From: Bacteroidota bacterium
GTDB lineage: Bacteria > Bacteroidota > Bacteroidia > Bacteroidales > F082
Direction: 5' to 3'
Length of the DNA stretch: 64,000 nt
NCBI GenBank assembly: GCA_018816765.1
Contig: JAHIUX010000031.1
Coordinates: 1 to 64,000 of the forward strand
Below are positions 36,268 through 45,746 of the stretch, piece by piece. The notes beneath the pieces were generated by a model. That model was given only the letters and a program-made list of their open reading frames with translations, had not been told where the DNA came from and did no database searches. Numbering within the stretch: the first letter of the stretch is position 1; each line of letters starts with the position of its first letter. A program made the position numbers and the translations under genes.

Positions 36268-36359
36268 TTGATCTAGCGGAACATAACAAGGATTAAAAAG
36301 TGGGCTTGCGGCATGCGAAAACCATTGCAACACGCAGAATCCACAAACGACTTAAACTA

Positions 36360-37805
36360 ATGAAATATCATATCATATCGTTGGGTTGTCAGATGAACCA
36401 ATCGGATACCGAAAGGGTTAAAACCGTGCTTCACAGCATGGGTTACAGCCCCACTGACGACGAGCACGAGGCAAGCATACTGGGTGTTATTGCCTGCTCA
36501 GTTCGCCAGAAAGCCATCGACAAGGTTTACAGCCGCATCGCTAAATGGAACAGGCTGAAAAACCGCAAAAACCTGATCACCTTTGTTTCGGGTTGCATTT
36601 TACCATCTGATGGCGAAAAATTCCTGAAGCTCTTCGATCTCGTTTTTCCCATGAGTGAACTGCCCGACCTGCCGCAGATGGTGAGCCAGTATGGCATTGT
36701 CACACCTTCTTCATTGCAGTTTTTCAGCGGAGAAATTGTAAAGCCCCAGCCTGTGACAAAGGACTCCGGAGCACAAGCAGGTATACTGCAGCCTGTCAGC
36801 ATCAAGGGCATGCCTGCATCGCTTAAGCTCAATCCCGGAGTCGACATTGACCGTTTCTGGCATGTTGATCCAACCTACAGTTCCGATTTCGAAGCCTTCA
36901 TACCGATACAAAACGGATGCGACAAGTTTTGCAGTTTCTGTGCGGTTCCATACACACGCGGACGTGAAGTGTCGCGGCCTTCAGCCGAAATCATCGGCGA
37001 ATTGAAGCAACTTGTCGAAAACGGATGCAAATCGATTACCCTGCTGGGCCAGAATGTGAACTCCTATGGCCTCGATAAAAAAGGACAGGAAGTCAGTTTC
37101 ACTGAGTTGCTTCGCCTAGTTGGACAATACGGCGATGCATCGGGGCATGAGTTCTGGGTATATTTCACCTCACCGCATCCACGTGATATGACCGATGATG
37201 TGATTGAGGTGATCGCCCAATACCGCTGCCTTGCGAAACAGATTCACCTGCCGGTGCAGTCGGGCGACGACCATGTGTTGTTGCGGATGAACCGAAAGCA
37301 TTCTATGGAAAAATACAGGCATATCATGCACACCATCAGAACCTTATTGCCTGACGCCACCGTGTTTACCGACATCATTGTCGGCTTCACCGGAGAAACT
37401 GATGAGCAATTCGAAAATACGCGAAAGGCCATGGAAGTGTTTAAATACAATATGGCATACATCGCACAATACAGCGTGCGGCCGGGAGCAGCCAGTTCGC
37501 GGTGGGAAGATGATGTGCCGGCAGATGTGAAAAAAGCACGTTATCATATCCTGTCGCAGGAACTGTTGAAGCACAGCCTGCCTTTCAACAGGCAGCTTGT
37601 TGGCAAAACTGTCAGGGTGCTGGTGCGTGGCAACGACCGCAAGCAAGGCTATCTGTCGGCCCATACCGAAGGCCGCATCGTAGTTCGCTTTGCCGCTGAT
37701 GACAACAGCCTGATCGGGCAGTTTATTGACCTCAGAATAACATCGGCCACTCCCCTTTCCGTGGAAGGCGAAATGGTGGCTGTTGATGTGGAAAAGTTGA
37801 TTTGA
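36360..37805 (+). CDS. miaB: tRNA-2-methylthio-N6-dimethylallyladenosine synthase
   Basis: Radical-SAM methylthiotransferase that adds the 2-methylthio group to i6A37 in tRNA. Start ATG 36360 gives MKYHIISLGCQMNQSD; the longer frame from GTG 36300 has no family support. The auxiliary-cluster cysteines are C10, C46 and C79, and the radical-SAM CxxxCxxC is C187/C191/C194. A TRAM domain closes the protein. 481 aa, slightly long for the family because of a loop at about 125-160. Its stop lies two bases before the start of the mtaB gene, so the two modification genes form an operon. Confidence 0.93.
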   Translation: MKYHIISLGCQMNQSDTERVKTVLHSMGYSPTDDEHEASILGVIACSVRQKAIDKVYSRIAKWNRLKNRKNLITFVSGCILPSDGEKFLKLFDLVFPMSELPDLPQMVSQYGIVTPSSLQFFSGEIVKPQPVTKDSGAQAGILQPVSIKGMPASLKLNPGVDIDRFWHVDPTYSSDFEAFIPIQNGCDKFCSFCAVPYTRGREVSRPSAEIIGELKQLVENGCKSITLLGQNVNSYGLDKKGQEVSFTELLRLVGQYGDASGHEFWVYFTSPHPRDMTDDVIEVIAQYRCLAKQIHLPVQSGDDHVLLRMNRKHSMEKYRHIMHTIRTLLPDATVFTDIIVGFTGETDEQFENTRKAMEVFKYNMAYIAQYSVRPGAASSRWEDDVPADVKKARYHILSQELLKHSLPFNRQLVGKTVRVLVRGNDRKQGYLSAHTEGRIVVRFAADDNSLIGQFIDLRITSATPLSVEGEMVAVDVEKLI

Positions 37806-37807
37806 CG

Positions 37808-39097
37808 ATGAAAAAAATTGCATTCAAAACACTGGGCTGTCGCCTAAACCAGTATGAAACTGATGCGTTGGCATCGCGTTTTCACACAGGCAGCTACGAG
37901 CTTGTCGACTTCAACGAAGCCGCTGACATCTATATCGTGAACACCTGCACCGTGACCAACCAAAGCGACCAGAAATCGCGGCAGACCATCAGCCAGGCCC
38001 GAAAAGCCAACCAGGATGCCGTGGTGGTGGTGACTGGTTGTATGGCCAACAACCACAAGCAGTCGCTGCTCGAAAACAGCAACATCAATTATGTGGTCGA
38101 CAATGAGCGCAAATCATCACTTTTCAGTATCATCGAGTCCCATTTCAGGGGCGAAGTGGCTGATCCGGAAGGATTCGACAAAGACCTCTTCAGCTACGAT
38201 GCAGCTTACAAGACGTTTCACACCCGCAGCATGATCAAGATTCAGGATGGCTGCGACAACTTTTGTACCTTCTGCATCATTCCGAAGGTACGCGGGCGGG
38301 CAACCAGCCGGCCGGCAAAGGCCATATACGACAACATCAGGGAAGTAATTGATTATGGTTTTAAGGAAGTGGTGCTCACCGGCGTAAACATTGGGCGTTA
38401 TGGCGACGGCGCCATGAACTTTGAGCGTTTGGTTGAAAACATCCTTGATATTCCGGGCGATTTCAGGCTGCGTATTTCGTCCATCGAGCCCGATGGGTTC
38501 TCGGAACGCTTTTTCGAGCTGTTCGATCATCCCAAATTAAGTCCACACCTGCACCTTTGCCTGCAAAGTGGTTCTGAAGATACTCTGTTAAAAATGAGGC
38601 GTATGTACACTGCCCGCCAGTTCAGGGAGATGGCCGAACAGTTGCGTAAACGCTATCCCGATTTCAATCTCACCACCGACATCATCGTTGGTTTCCCAGG
38701 CGAAAGCGAAGCAGACTTCGCACAAACGGTTCATATGGCCCGCGACCTTGCTTTCAGCCATATACACACCTTCAAATACTCAGTCAGGAGTGGAACGCGC
38801 GCCGAACGTATGCCTGAACAGCTCAACGAGAAAATAAAAAACCAACGCAGCGAAGTGATCCGCAAAATTTCGGACGAAAACAAGCGTGCATACCTTGAAC
38901 AAATGGCCGGAAAACAAGAGCGCCTGCTCATCGAACGCATTGGTTCCGATGGCATCGCACGTGGCTATGGCGAACATTATTTTCCTATCAGGTTGAAGAA
39001 CAAAACATTGGCAAGAAATCAATTTGTCGATGTGGTGGTGGGCACAGTGCATGAAGGCAAGGAACTATCCGTCATTGGAAATATGAAAACGCAATAA
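37808..39097 (+). CDS. mtaB: tRNA (ms2t6A37) methylthiotransferase
   Basis: Radical-SAM methylthiotransferase of the MtaB type, converting t6A37 to ms2t6A37. Auxiliary-cluster cysteines are C11, C47 and C78; radical-SAM cysteines are C149, C153 and C156 in CDNFCTFC. The MtaB-type N-terminus FKTLGCRLNQYETDAL distinguishes it from MiaB. A short TRAM-like C-terminus follows. Start ATG 37808 is preferred over the TTG at 37802. Confidence 0.92.
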   Translation: MKKIAFKTLGCRLNQYETDALASRFHTGSYELVDFNEAADIYIVNTCTVTNQSDQKSRQTISQARKANQDAVVVVTGCMANNHKQSLLENSNINYVVDNERKSSLFSIIESHFRGEVADPEGFDKDLFSYDAAYKTFHTRSMIKIQDGCDNFCTFCIIPKVRGRATSRPAKAIYDNIREVIDYGFKEVVLTGVNIGRYGDGAMNFERLVENILDIPGDFRLRISSIEPDGFSERFFELFDHPKLSPHLHLCLQSGSEDTLLKMRRMYTARQFREMAEQLRKRYPDFNLTTDIIVGFPGESEADFAQTVHMARDLAFSHIHTFKYSVRSGTRAERMPEQLNEKIKNQRSEVIRKISDENKRAYLEQMAGKQERLLIERIGSDGIARGYGEHYFPIRLKNKTLARNQFVDVVVGTVHEGKELSVIGNMKTQ

Positions 39098-39117
39098 AAG
39101 TTTTTTCAAAGATTGAT

Positions 39118-39147
39118 TTTGTTGTAAATGAAATTTTTGTATTTTTG
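39118..39147 (+). promoter_or_regulatory. Promoter of rpsT
   Basis: -33 TTTG (39118-39121) and -7 TATTTTTG (39140-39147) with an 18-base spacer, a close match to the Bacteroidota promoter. The leader to the rpsT ATG is about 33 bases. Confidence 0.8.
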
Positions 39148-39186
39148 CAGCCCAAAATTGATTGAGAACCCCTATAAGTAAACAAT

Positions 39187-39441
39187 ATGGCAAATCACAA
39201 ATCGTCCATCAAAAGAATCCGTCAGAACAATACCAAAAGGTTGCATAATCGCTATTATGCCAAGACCATGCGTACTAACCTGAAACGGTTCAGGAGTTTA
39301 ACAGAGAAATCAGAAGCAACAGCCATGCTTCCTAAACTTCAGGCAATGATTGACAAATTGGCCAAGCGTAAGATCATTCACAAGAACAAAGCCAGTAACC
39401 TGATCTCAAAGATCAACAAGTTCACTGCAAAACTCGCATAA
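39187..39441 (+). CDS. rpsT: 30S ribosomal protein S20
   Basis: 84 aa, strongly basic, [21 protein letters not shown] start and two long helices typical of S20. Binds 16S rRNA in early 30S assembly. Flanked by a good promoter and terminator, so monocistronic. Confidence 0.96.
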   Translation: MANHKSSIKRIRQNNTKRLHNRYYAKTMRTNLKRFRSLTEKSEATAMLPKLQAMIDKLAKRKIIHKNKASNLISKINKFTAKLA

Positions 39442-39466
39442 ACGTTTTCTTTAGTATATCTACTTT

Positions 39467-39492
39467 GCCTCTTCTGTACCAACAGAAGGGGC
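39467..39492 (+). terminator. Rho-independent terminator of rpsT
   Basis: Ten-base stem (GCCTCTTCTG / CAGAAGGGGC, one G-T pair) with a six-base loop and a TTTTT tail, 25 bases after the rpsT stop. Confidence 0.9.
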
Positions 39493-39632
39493 TTTTTAGT
39501 TTATCACATTTCCTCAGCAGAAAGTCGCATTGGTCAAGCAACCCGGCAGGGGCTCCGGTTTAAAACCAAACCTTATCAGATTATCACGCCATGAATCAGG
39601 CATTTTCATTAATTTCGCATCAAACAAGCGTT

Positions 39633-40331
39633 ATGGAGAATTATCAGAAACGAACCCCAATCACCCAATGGGCCGAAGACGATAAGCCCAGAGAGAAGCT
39701 TCTGCTCAAAGGGAAGGCAAGCCTGAGCGATGCTGAATTGCTGGCCATCCTGATCAGGTCGGGCAGCGCGCGCGAATCGGCCGTAGACCTGTCGAAAAGC
39801 ATCCTGCATGAAAGCAGCGACAACCTGATCGAGCTTTCGCGGAAGAGTGTGCACGAGCTGATGAAATTCAGTGGTGTAGGCGAAGCCAAGGCCCTGAGTA
39901 TTGTGGCGGCCCTTGAGCTGGGGAAAAGGCGCCGCAATGCCGAAGCCCTCGAAAAACCGGTGATCACCACAAGCAAAGATGCCTTTGAACGCTTTTATGC
40001 CGGCGCTTCGGACCTGAATTATGAGCAGTTTTGGGTGATGATGCTCGATCAAGCCAACAAGGTGCTCCGTGTGATTTCGGTCAGCGAGGGCGGCCTGACA
40101 GGAACTGTTGCCGACCCAAAAAAGATTTTCAAACAGGCCATCGAATACGGTGCCTGCAACATCATCCTGTGTCATAACCATCCATCGGGCCAGCTCAAAC
40201 CCAGCGATGCCGACATCCGGCTCACAAAAAAAATGGTCCAATCGGGTGAGCTGATCGAAATCAAGGTGCTCGATCACCTCATCATCGGAGGCGATAGTTA
40301 TTACAGCTTTGCCGACAATGGCCTGATATAA
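39633..40331 (+). CDS. radC: RadC family protein
   Basis: 232 aa from ATG 39633 (MENYQKRTPITQW), the usual family start; an upstream ATG at 39591 would add 14 unsupported residues. N-terminal helix-hairpin-helix region (KFSGVGEAKALSIVAALELGKRR) and C-terminal JAB1/MPN metalloprotease-like fold with the metal site HNHPSG...SDAD. Historically linked to DNA repair, but the biochemical role of RadC is unsettled. Confidence 0.94.
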   Translation: MENYQKRTPITQWAEDDKPREKLLLKGKASLSDAELLAILIRSGSARESAVDLSKSILHESSDNLIELSRKSVHELMKFSGVGEAKALSIVAALELGKRRRNAEALEKPVITTSKDAFERFYAGASDLNYEQFWVMMLDQANKVLRVISVSEGGLTGTVADPKKIFKQAIEYGACNIILCHNHPSGQLKPSDADIRLTKKMVQSGELIEIKVLDHLIIGGDSYYSFADNGLI

Positions 40332-40376
40332 AATTAATTTTACGAACCAACACCACACAAACACATTCCAGATTCT

Positions 40377-41540
40377 ATGGCCATAAATATTGTCACCATC
40401 ATCGGAGCCCGTCCGCAAATCATTAAGGCAGCAGCCATCAGCCGCGCAATAAGCAGGGTGTTTTCCGGCCAGATCAATGAAATCATCGTGCATACCGGGC
40501 AACATTACGACGACAATATGTCGGCTGTGTTCTTCGAAGAATTGTCCATTCCAAGGCCACAATACAACCTCAACGTCGGATCGGCTTCGCATGGCCTGCA
40601 GACGGCCCGCATGATCGAAGGCATTGAGGACATACTGCTTAAAGAAAAACCCGATTTTCTTGTGTTGTACGGCGACACAAATTCGACCCTTGCGGGAGCC
40701 ATCGCTGCTTCGAAAATCCATGTGCCGGTTGTACATATTGAAGCCGGGCTGCGGTCGTTCAACAAGTCAATGCCCGAAGAAATCAACCGGGTGATGTGCG
40801 ACCATTGCTCAAGCCTGCTCTTTTCGCCCACCCTCACCGGATATCAAAACCTGATCCGCGAAGGGTTTAATCCTGCAAACAAGGCGCCTTTTTCGGCCGA
40901 TAACCCAAAAATTGTGCATTGCGGCGATGTGATGTACGACAACAGCCTGCATTTTTCGGTCCTCGCAGAAAAGCGCTCAAACATCTTAAACACTCATGGA
41001 CTGGAGGAAAATGAGTTCATCCTGAGCACCATTCACCGCGACAATAACACAGATCAGCCAGACAGGCTCAACGCCATTTTCAGTGCGTTGATGCGCATCA
41101 GCAGCATGAGCCGAAAGAAAATTGTACTGCCCTTGCACCCACGAACAGCCAAGCTGCTGGAGTCGAACCTTAGCCAGGCACTTTATGAAAAGCTTAAGCA
41201 GCACAAAGAATTCATCCTGATACCACCGGTTTCGTTTCTCGATATGATCAGGCTCGAGCAACAGGCCTCGATGGTGATCACCGATTCGGGCGGTGTGCAG
41301 AAAGAGGCCTATTTCTTCCGCAAACCCTGCATTATCCTCAGGCCTGAAACCGAATGGAAAGAGATTGTTGAAACGGGTGCCGCCATCATTGGCGATGCCA
41401 GCGAAACACTGATCATCAACGCTTATGAGCAACTTATGCAAAAGAGAACACTCTCTTATCCACCGATATTTGGTGATGGAAAGGCAGCCGAATTTATCTG
41501 TAGCGAAATGCTCGCAAACGCAACTGCAAAAACCAGGTAA
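40377..41540 (+). CDS. wecB: UDP-N-acetylglucosamine 2-epimerase (non-hydrolysing)
   Basis: 387 aa. Interconverts UDP-GlcNAc and UDP-ManNAc for surface polysaccharide synthesis. Family marks: GARPQIIKAAAI at the N-terminus, HTGQHYDDNMS, YGDTNSTLAGA, HIEAGLRSFN, PEEINR and TDSGGVQKEAY. Converges with kup; only 8 bases separate the stops. No other polysaccharide genes adjoin it, so its pathway is not fixed by context. Confidence 0.93.
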   Translation: MAINIVTIIGARPQIIKAAAISRAISRVFSGQINEIIVHTGQHYDDNMSAVFFEELSIPRPQYNLNVGSASHGLQTARMIEGIEDILLKEKPDFLVLYGDTNSTLAGAIAASKIHVPVVHIEAGLRSFNKSMPEEINRVMCDHCSSLLFSPTLTGYQNLIREGFNPANKAPFSADNPKIVHCGDVMYDNSLHFSVLAEKRSNILNTHGLEENEFILSTIHRDNNTDQPDRLNAIFSALMRISSMSRKKIVLPLHPRTAKLLESNLSQALYEKLKQHKEFILIPPVSFLDMIRLEQQASMVITDSGGVQKEAYFFRKPCIILRPETEWKEIVETGAAIIGDASETLIINAYEQLMQKRTLSYPPIFGDGKAAEFICSEMLANATAKTR

Positions 41541-41548
41541 TTAGCTGC

Positions 41549-43489
41549 TTAATCGACTCGTTGTATGCGTGCTTTTACGTCAGGTGTAATAATGATTGGC
41601 ACCTTTTCATCAATCACGTTGCTCGACTCCAGGCCAAGTGCTTTCACATCGGTGATACCCAGGCGACGGATGAAGTTGTGTAGCTTCATAATAAAGCTTT
41701 CCATGGGCGGCAGTTTGTAGTCGATCGTCAACACCCTGTCGAGGTTCACAAACAGAAAGTCGGCCGGAATGGCATGTTTCTTCAGCGATTCGTACTGACT
41801 CACCATGCTGATCTCGCTGTTTTTTTCAAGGTCTTCGAGCACCTGACGGAAATAGCGGTTGACCTTTCGTTCAATTTTAAATCCAAGCCTGAAGTCAATT
41901 TTAATCAGTACACCGGGAACGATATGGTGCACCTTGTATTCGAATGTGTTGGGTGTTTCAAGGTTTTCGACATGCAACAACCAATAGGTGTTTGCGCGTT
42001 TGGGATGCTTGTTGAAAATCGAATACAGTATCTTCGATTCAATCTGATCGATTTTGTTTGCTTTGGTCATATACACCAGGTTTGTAGCGATCTTGGCCAC
42101 TGAGCTGTCTTCGCTGAGGTCTTTGAAAATCCCAAGGTTCTTGCGGTAATTTACAAACGTGATATACTGGTTCTTGATTTTACGTCCAAAATACCAACCG
42201 TACATTACCGTAAAAAACAATAGCCCGAGCACAATGGTAAGCCAGCCGCCATTGGCAAACTTATGCAGGTTGGCATACAAAAAGGTACCCTCGATGGTCA
42301 GGAAGACTGACATCATGACGATGACAAGCAACAGGTTGAGTTTCCTTTTCCACAGGTGATACGACAACAGAGAGGTGGTCATGATCATGGTGATGGTGAT
42401 CGAAAGGCCATAGGCTGCTTCCATGCTGGAAGATTCACCAAAATAGATCACTACAAAAGAACAGGCAAGCCACAGGAACCAGTTGACAAAGGGAATATAC
42501 ACCTGACCCATCACATTGGTGGGATATGCAATCCTGATTTTAGGCCAGATATTAAGCGATACCGCCTCACTGATAAGGGTATAGGAACCGCTGATGAGTG
42601 CCTGGCTTGCAATGATGGCTGCAATGGTGGCAATGATGATTCCGGGAAACAAAAACCAGTGTGGCATGATGGCATAAAAAGGATTGCTATCTCCCAGGGT
42701 GTCAATGTGAGCCAACATATAGGAACCCTGTCCGAAATAGTTGATCAGCAAGGCAGCTTTCACGAAAATCCATGAAATGCGGATGTTTTTTATGCCACAA
42801 TGCCCCAGATCGGAATAGAGTGCTTCGGCCCCGGTTGTTGCCAGAAAGACAGCGCCCAGCAGGATAATTGCACCAGGATATATCGAAAGAAAACGGAAGG
42901 CATATATGGGGTTTATAGCTGCCAGCACATGGGGGTCAATCATCAGGTATCGCATTCCCAGCGCGGCAAGCATGCTAAACCAGATAAGCATCAGCGGGCC
43001 GAATGCCTTTCCCATAAAACCCGTGCCGAACTGCTGAAAAAAGAACAGCACCAGCAAAATAGATAACACAAGCGGTACCACGGGAATATCGGGGTTGATC
43101 AGTTTCAAGCCTTCGATAGAGGATGTTACTGTGATGGCAGGGGTTATAATGCCATCGGCCAGCAAGGTGCTGCCACCAACCATTGTGGCTATGGCAACCC
43201 AGTTGTTCTTGCGCTTGATCAACGCAAACAAGGCGAAAATCCCCCCTTCACCATGGTTATCAGCACGGAGGGTGATAATCACATATTTGATGGTAGTCTG
43301 CATGGTGAGTGTCCAAAAAATGCAGGACAAGGCACCGTAAATGAGTGTTTCATTAATAGCAGAAGCATTGGAAATAATGGCACTCATCACATATAGGGGG
43401 CTCGTGCCAATATCACCGAAAACAATGCCCATTGTAACAATTAGTCCGGTGAATGTGACTTTACTTATCCCCCTCGTATGCTTATTCAT
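41549..43489 (-). CDS. kup: Kup-type potassium transporter
   Basis: 646 aa. Low-affinity K+ uptake, probably K+/H+ symport. About twelve membrane segments in the first 430 residues, including the family-typical FGDIGTSPLYV near the N-terminus and GGIFALFALIKR. A ~200-residue cytosolic C-terminal domain ends in VDEKVPIIITPDVKARIQRV. A minus-strand TACTTTTG box at 43538-43545 is its likely -7 element. Confidence 0.95.
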   Translation of the reverse strand: MNKHTRGISKVTFTGLIVTMGIVFGDIGTSPLYVMSAIISNASAINETLIYGALSCIFWTLTMQTTIKYVIITLRADNHGEGGIFALFALIKRKNNWVAIATMVGGSTLLADGIITPAITVTSSIEGLKLINPDIPVVPLVLSILLVLFFFQQFGTGFMGKAFGPLMLIWFSMLAALGMRYLMIDPHVLAAINPIYAFRFLSIYPGAIILLGAVFLATTGAEALYSDLGHCGIKNIRISWIFVKAALLINYFGQGSYMLAHIDTLGDSNPFYAIMPHWFLFPGIIIATIAAIIASQALISGSYTLISEAVSLNIWPKIRIAYPTNVMGQVYIPFVNWFLWLACSFVVIYFGESSSMEAAYGLSITITMIMTTSLLSYHLWKRKLNLLLVIVMMSVFLTIEGTFLYANLHKFANGGWLTIVLGLLFFTVMYGWYFGRKIKNQYITFVNYRKNLGIFKDLSEDSSVAKIATNLVYMTKANKIDQIESKILYSIFNKHPKRANTYWLLHVENLETPNTFEYKVHHIVPGVLIKIDFRLGFKIERKVNRYFRQVLEDLEKNSEISMVSQYESLKKHAIPADFLFVNLDRVLTIDYKLPPMESFIMKLHNFIRRLGITDVKALGLESSNVIDEKVPIIITPDVKARIQRVD

Positions 43490-43537
43490 GGCGTTAACCG
43501 CATTAAGTCAAGTACTTCTGTTTTGAAAAACAAGGCG

Positions 43538-43545
43538 CAAAAGTA
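43538..43545 (-). promoter_or_regulatory. Promoter -7 box of kup
   Basis: Reads TACTTTTG on the minus strand, matching TAnnTTTG, about 49 bases before the kup start codon. No clear -33 TTG partner. Confidence 0.5.
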
Positions 43546-43629
43546 AATCAATTTATTACCATCTAAATGAAACTGAAAAACTATTTTTGTTGATCGAACT
43601 GCTTATTGTATTATTTTTTAGCACATTAG

Positions 43630-43660
43630 TTGTATAACCAAAAAAGTATTCCTACTTTTG
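43630..43660 (+). promoter_or_regulatory. Promoter of the rpsF-rpsR-rplI operon
   Basis: -33 TTG (43630-43632) and -7 TACTTTTG (43653-43660), 20-base spacer, leader about 40 bases. Confidence 0.75.
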
Positions 43661-43701
43661 CACTCCATTTTTATTAATCATTAATAATTAACAAATTCAT
43701 T

Positions 43702-44058
43702 ATGAACCAGTACGAAACCGTTTTCATACTAACTCCCGTTTTGTCTGAAGAACAGATGAAGGAAGCGGTAAAAAAGTATCAGGATTACCTGAAAGACAAT
43801 GGTGCTGAAATTGTGCACGAAGAACATTGGGGCATGCGTAAGCTGGCCTATCCTATCCAGAAGAAATCGACCGGGTTTTATCACCTGATTGAGTTCAAGG
43901 CTGAAGGAACACTTATTGCTGACCTCGAAGTTCAGTTTAAACGCGATGAACGCCTCCTCCGATTCCTGACCGTAAGGCTCGACAAGCATTCAATTGCTTA
44001 CAACGAGAAGAAACGCAAAAAAGCACAGGACGCCGGTAAAGAAAAGGTTGAAGCTTAA
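43702..44058 (+). CDS. rpsF: 30S ribosomal protein S6
   Basis: 118 aa, [18 protein letters not shown] start, [13 protein letters not shown] and [12 protein letters not shown] blocks. Forms a heterodimer with S18 on the 30S platform. First gene of the conserved S6-S18-L9 operon; the usual ssb gene between S6 and S18 is absent, as is normal in Bacteroidota. The Lys/Glu-rich C-terminal tail is ordinary. Confidence 0.96.
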   Translation: MNQYETVFILTPVLSEEQMKEAVKKYQDYLKDNGAEIVHEEHWGMRKLAYPIQKKSTGFYHLIEFKAEGTLIADLEVQFKRDERLLRFLTVRLDKHSIAYNEKKRKKAQDAGKEKVEA

Positions 44059-44091
44059 TCAACAATCAGTTAACCATTAAAAGTTTACACA

Positions 44092-44361
44092 ATGGCACAA
44101 GGAAATTCAGAAATCAAATATTTGACCCCGATTGCAGTCGACACCAAGAAGAAAAAGTACTGCAGGTTCAAAAAAAATCGCATCAAGTATATCGACTATA
44201 AAGATGCCGATTTCCTCTTAAAGTTCGTGAATGAGCAAGGCAAATTGCTGCCTCGCCGCATTACCGGTACTTCAACCAAATATCAGAAAAAAGTGGCTCA
44301 AGCCGTCAAAAGGGCCCGTCATTTGTCACTCATGCCTTACGTGGCTGATTTACTTAAATAA
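44092..44361 (+). CDS. rpsR: 30S ribosomal protein S18
   Basis: 89 aa. [35 protein letters not shown] and [14 protein letters not shown] match S18. The N-terminal Cys is retained (C in KYCRF). Partner of S6, encoded 33 bases upstream. Confidence 0.96.
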   Translation: MAQGNSEIKYLTPIAVDTKKKKYCRFKKNRIKYIDYKDADFLLKFVNEQGKLLPRRITGTSTKYQKKVAQAVKRARHLSLMPYVADLLK

Positions 44362-44378
44362 CAGAGGAGGAAAACGAC

Positions 44379-44828
44379 ATGAAAGTAATTCTTAAACAAG
44401 ACATCAATAACCTCGGATTCATCAATGACGTGGTTACCGTAAAAGACGGTTATGCCCGTAACTACCTGATTCCAAGAGGCGCGGCCATCATTGCCAACGA
44501 CACCAACATGAAAATTCTCGCTGAATTGAAAAAACAGCAGGCTTTCAAGGAAGAAAAAGTGAAAAACGAAGCCCTTACCATTGCCAAAGCCCTCGAGGGA
44601 CTCAGCTTGCGCATCGCTGCCAAAGCCGGTACTTCTGGTAAGATTTTCGGTTCAGTTAACTCAGTGCAGATTGTTAACGCCATCAAGGATGCCAAAAACA
44701 TCGAAATTGACAGAAAACGCATTCACATGAATGAAGATTCGATCAAGGAAGTTGGGCAGTACAAGGCAAAAATCAAATTGCACAAGGAAGTTCAGTTCGA
44801 AATCGAATTTGAAGTATTCGCTGAATAG
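44379..44828 (+). CDS. rplI: 50S ribosomal protein L9
   Basis: 149 aa. N-terminal rRNA-binding domain (MKVILKQDINNLGFINDVVTVKDGYARNYL-type, with the PRGAA loop), a connecting helix, and the C-terminal domain (GKIFGSVNSVQIVNAI). Preceded by an unusually good AGGAGG sequence (44364-44369) for this phylum. Closed by a terminator. Confidence 0.96.
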   Translation: MKVILKQDINNLGFINDVVTVKDGYARNYLIPRGAAIIANDTNMKILAELKKQQAFKEEKVKNEALTIAKALEGLSLRIAAKAGTSGKIFGSVNSVQIVNAIKDAKNIEIDRKRIHMNEDSIKEVGQYKAKIKLHKEVQFEIEFEVFAE

Positions 44829-44850
44829 CGCTTGAAAATATGCTATCTTT

Positions 44851-44884
44851 AAAACCTGGTTCAACCAATGAATCAGGTTTTTTT
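44851..44884 (+). terminator. Terminator of the rpsF operon
   Basis: AAACCTG (44852-44858) pairs with CAGGTTT (44874-44880), with further partial pairing inside, followed by a run of T. It sits directly before the start of the methyltransferase gene and supports placing that start at 44885. Confidence 0.8.
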
Positions 44885-45661
44885 ATGCTCTCGAAAAACA
44901 GGATAAAATTCATTACAAGCCTCAGGCTTGGCAAGTTCAGGGAACAACACAGGCAGTTTGTTGTTGAAGGAACAAAAATGGTAGCTGAGTTGCTGCACAG
45001 TAGTTTCCATTGCGAACAGCTATATGCCACGCAAGGCTGGCTCGACGAAAATGAACTGCTGCTCAAATCAGCAAAACCACCCATTGAGCCTGTCTCCGAC
45101 AGGGAAATGAACCAGATCAGCAACCTGTCAACACCACCCGGGGTCCTCGCTGTTGCCGGCTTGCCGGAATGGACCATCGATGATGCCTCACCTGCTGACT
45201 CGCTTGTTCTGGCCCTCGATGGAATCAGCGACCCCGGTAACCTGGGCACCATGATCCGAACAGCAGATTGGTTTGGCATCAGCAGCGTTGTTTGCAGCCA
45301 CGACACTGTTGATGCATACCACCCGAAGGTTGTTCAGGCAACCATGGGCTCTGTTTTCAGGATTAAGGTCATCGAAACTGACCTGGCGGAGTACCTGGGC
45401 CGAATCAGTCAACAGCAATTGCCTGTTTATGGCGCACTGATGCATGGAAAAAGTATTTATGAACCCGGATTGAACGCATCCAGGGGAGTGCTGGTGATTG
45501 GAAGTGAATCACATGGCATCAGGTCCAGCATCCTGCCCTTGATTTCGCAGGCGCTTACCATTCCACGGGTGAACCCTGATGAAACTGCGGCCCCCGAATC
45601 ATTGAATGCATCCATTGCCACGGCCATCATACTCTCGGCGTTGACCCTGGGAAAGGCATAA
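44885..45661 (+). CDS. TrmH/SpoU-family RNA 2'-O-methyltransferase
   Basis: 259 aa from ATG 44885 (MLSKNRIKFITSLRLGKFR); the ATG at 44840 would translate through the terminator. N-terminal substrate-binding domain (QFVVEGTKMVAELL) and SPOUT fold with ALDGISDPGNLGTMIRTADWFG, VIGSESHGI and the C-terminal knot IPRVNPDETAAPESLNASIATAI. Methylates a ribose in rRNA or tRNA; the exact target cannot be read from sequence. Confidence 0.88.
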   Translation: MLSKNRIKFITSLRLGKFREQHRQFVVEGTKMVAELLHSSFHCEQLYATQGWLDENELLLKSAKPPIEPVSDREMNQISNLSTPPGVLAVAGLPEWTIDDASPADSLVLALDGISDPGNLGTMIRTADWFGISSVVCSHDTVDAYHPKVVQATMGSVFRIKVIETDLAEYLGRISQQQLPVYGALMHGKSIYEPGLNASRGVLVIGSESHGIRSSILPLISQALTIPRVNPDETAAPESLNASIATAIILSALTLGKA

Positions 45662-45698
45662 TTTCTTTGACCTGGACTTAGTCACAGCTGCAATTTCG

Positions 45699-45706
45699 TA
45701 TCTTTG
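45699..45706 (+). promoter_or_regulatory. Promoter -7 box of the small Cys-rich membrane protein
   Basis: TATCTTTG matches TAnnTTTG, 40 bases before the ATG. No -33 TTG at the usual distance. Confidence 0.55.
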
Positions 45707-45746
45707 CAAGCTGAAAATGAACAAATAATCTAAAATATCCATTCAG

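Noticed and set aside
36300-36359. GTG start giving a longer MiaB
   Set aside because: The extra 20 residues have no family counterpart; the ATG at 36360 starts exactly at the conserved N-terminus.
39609-40736. 375-codon minus-strand frame opposite radC and wecB
   Set aside because: Shadow of two well-supported plus-strand genes; composition rich in His, Cys and Arg as expected for an antisense reading.
44840-44884. Earlier start of the TrmH-type methyltransferase
   Set aside because: It would translate through the rplI terminator hairpin; the ATG at 44885 gives the usual family N-terminus.
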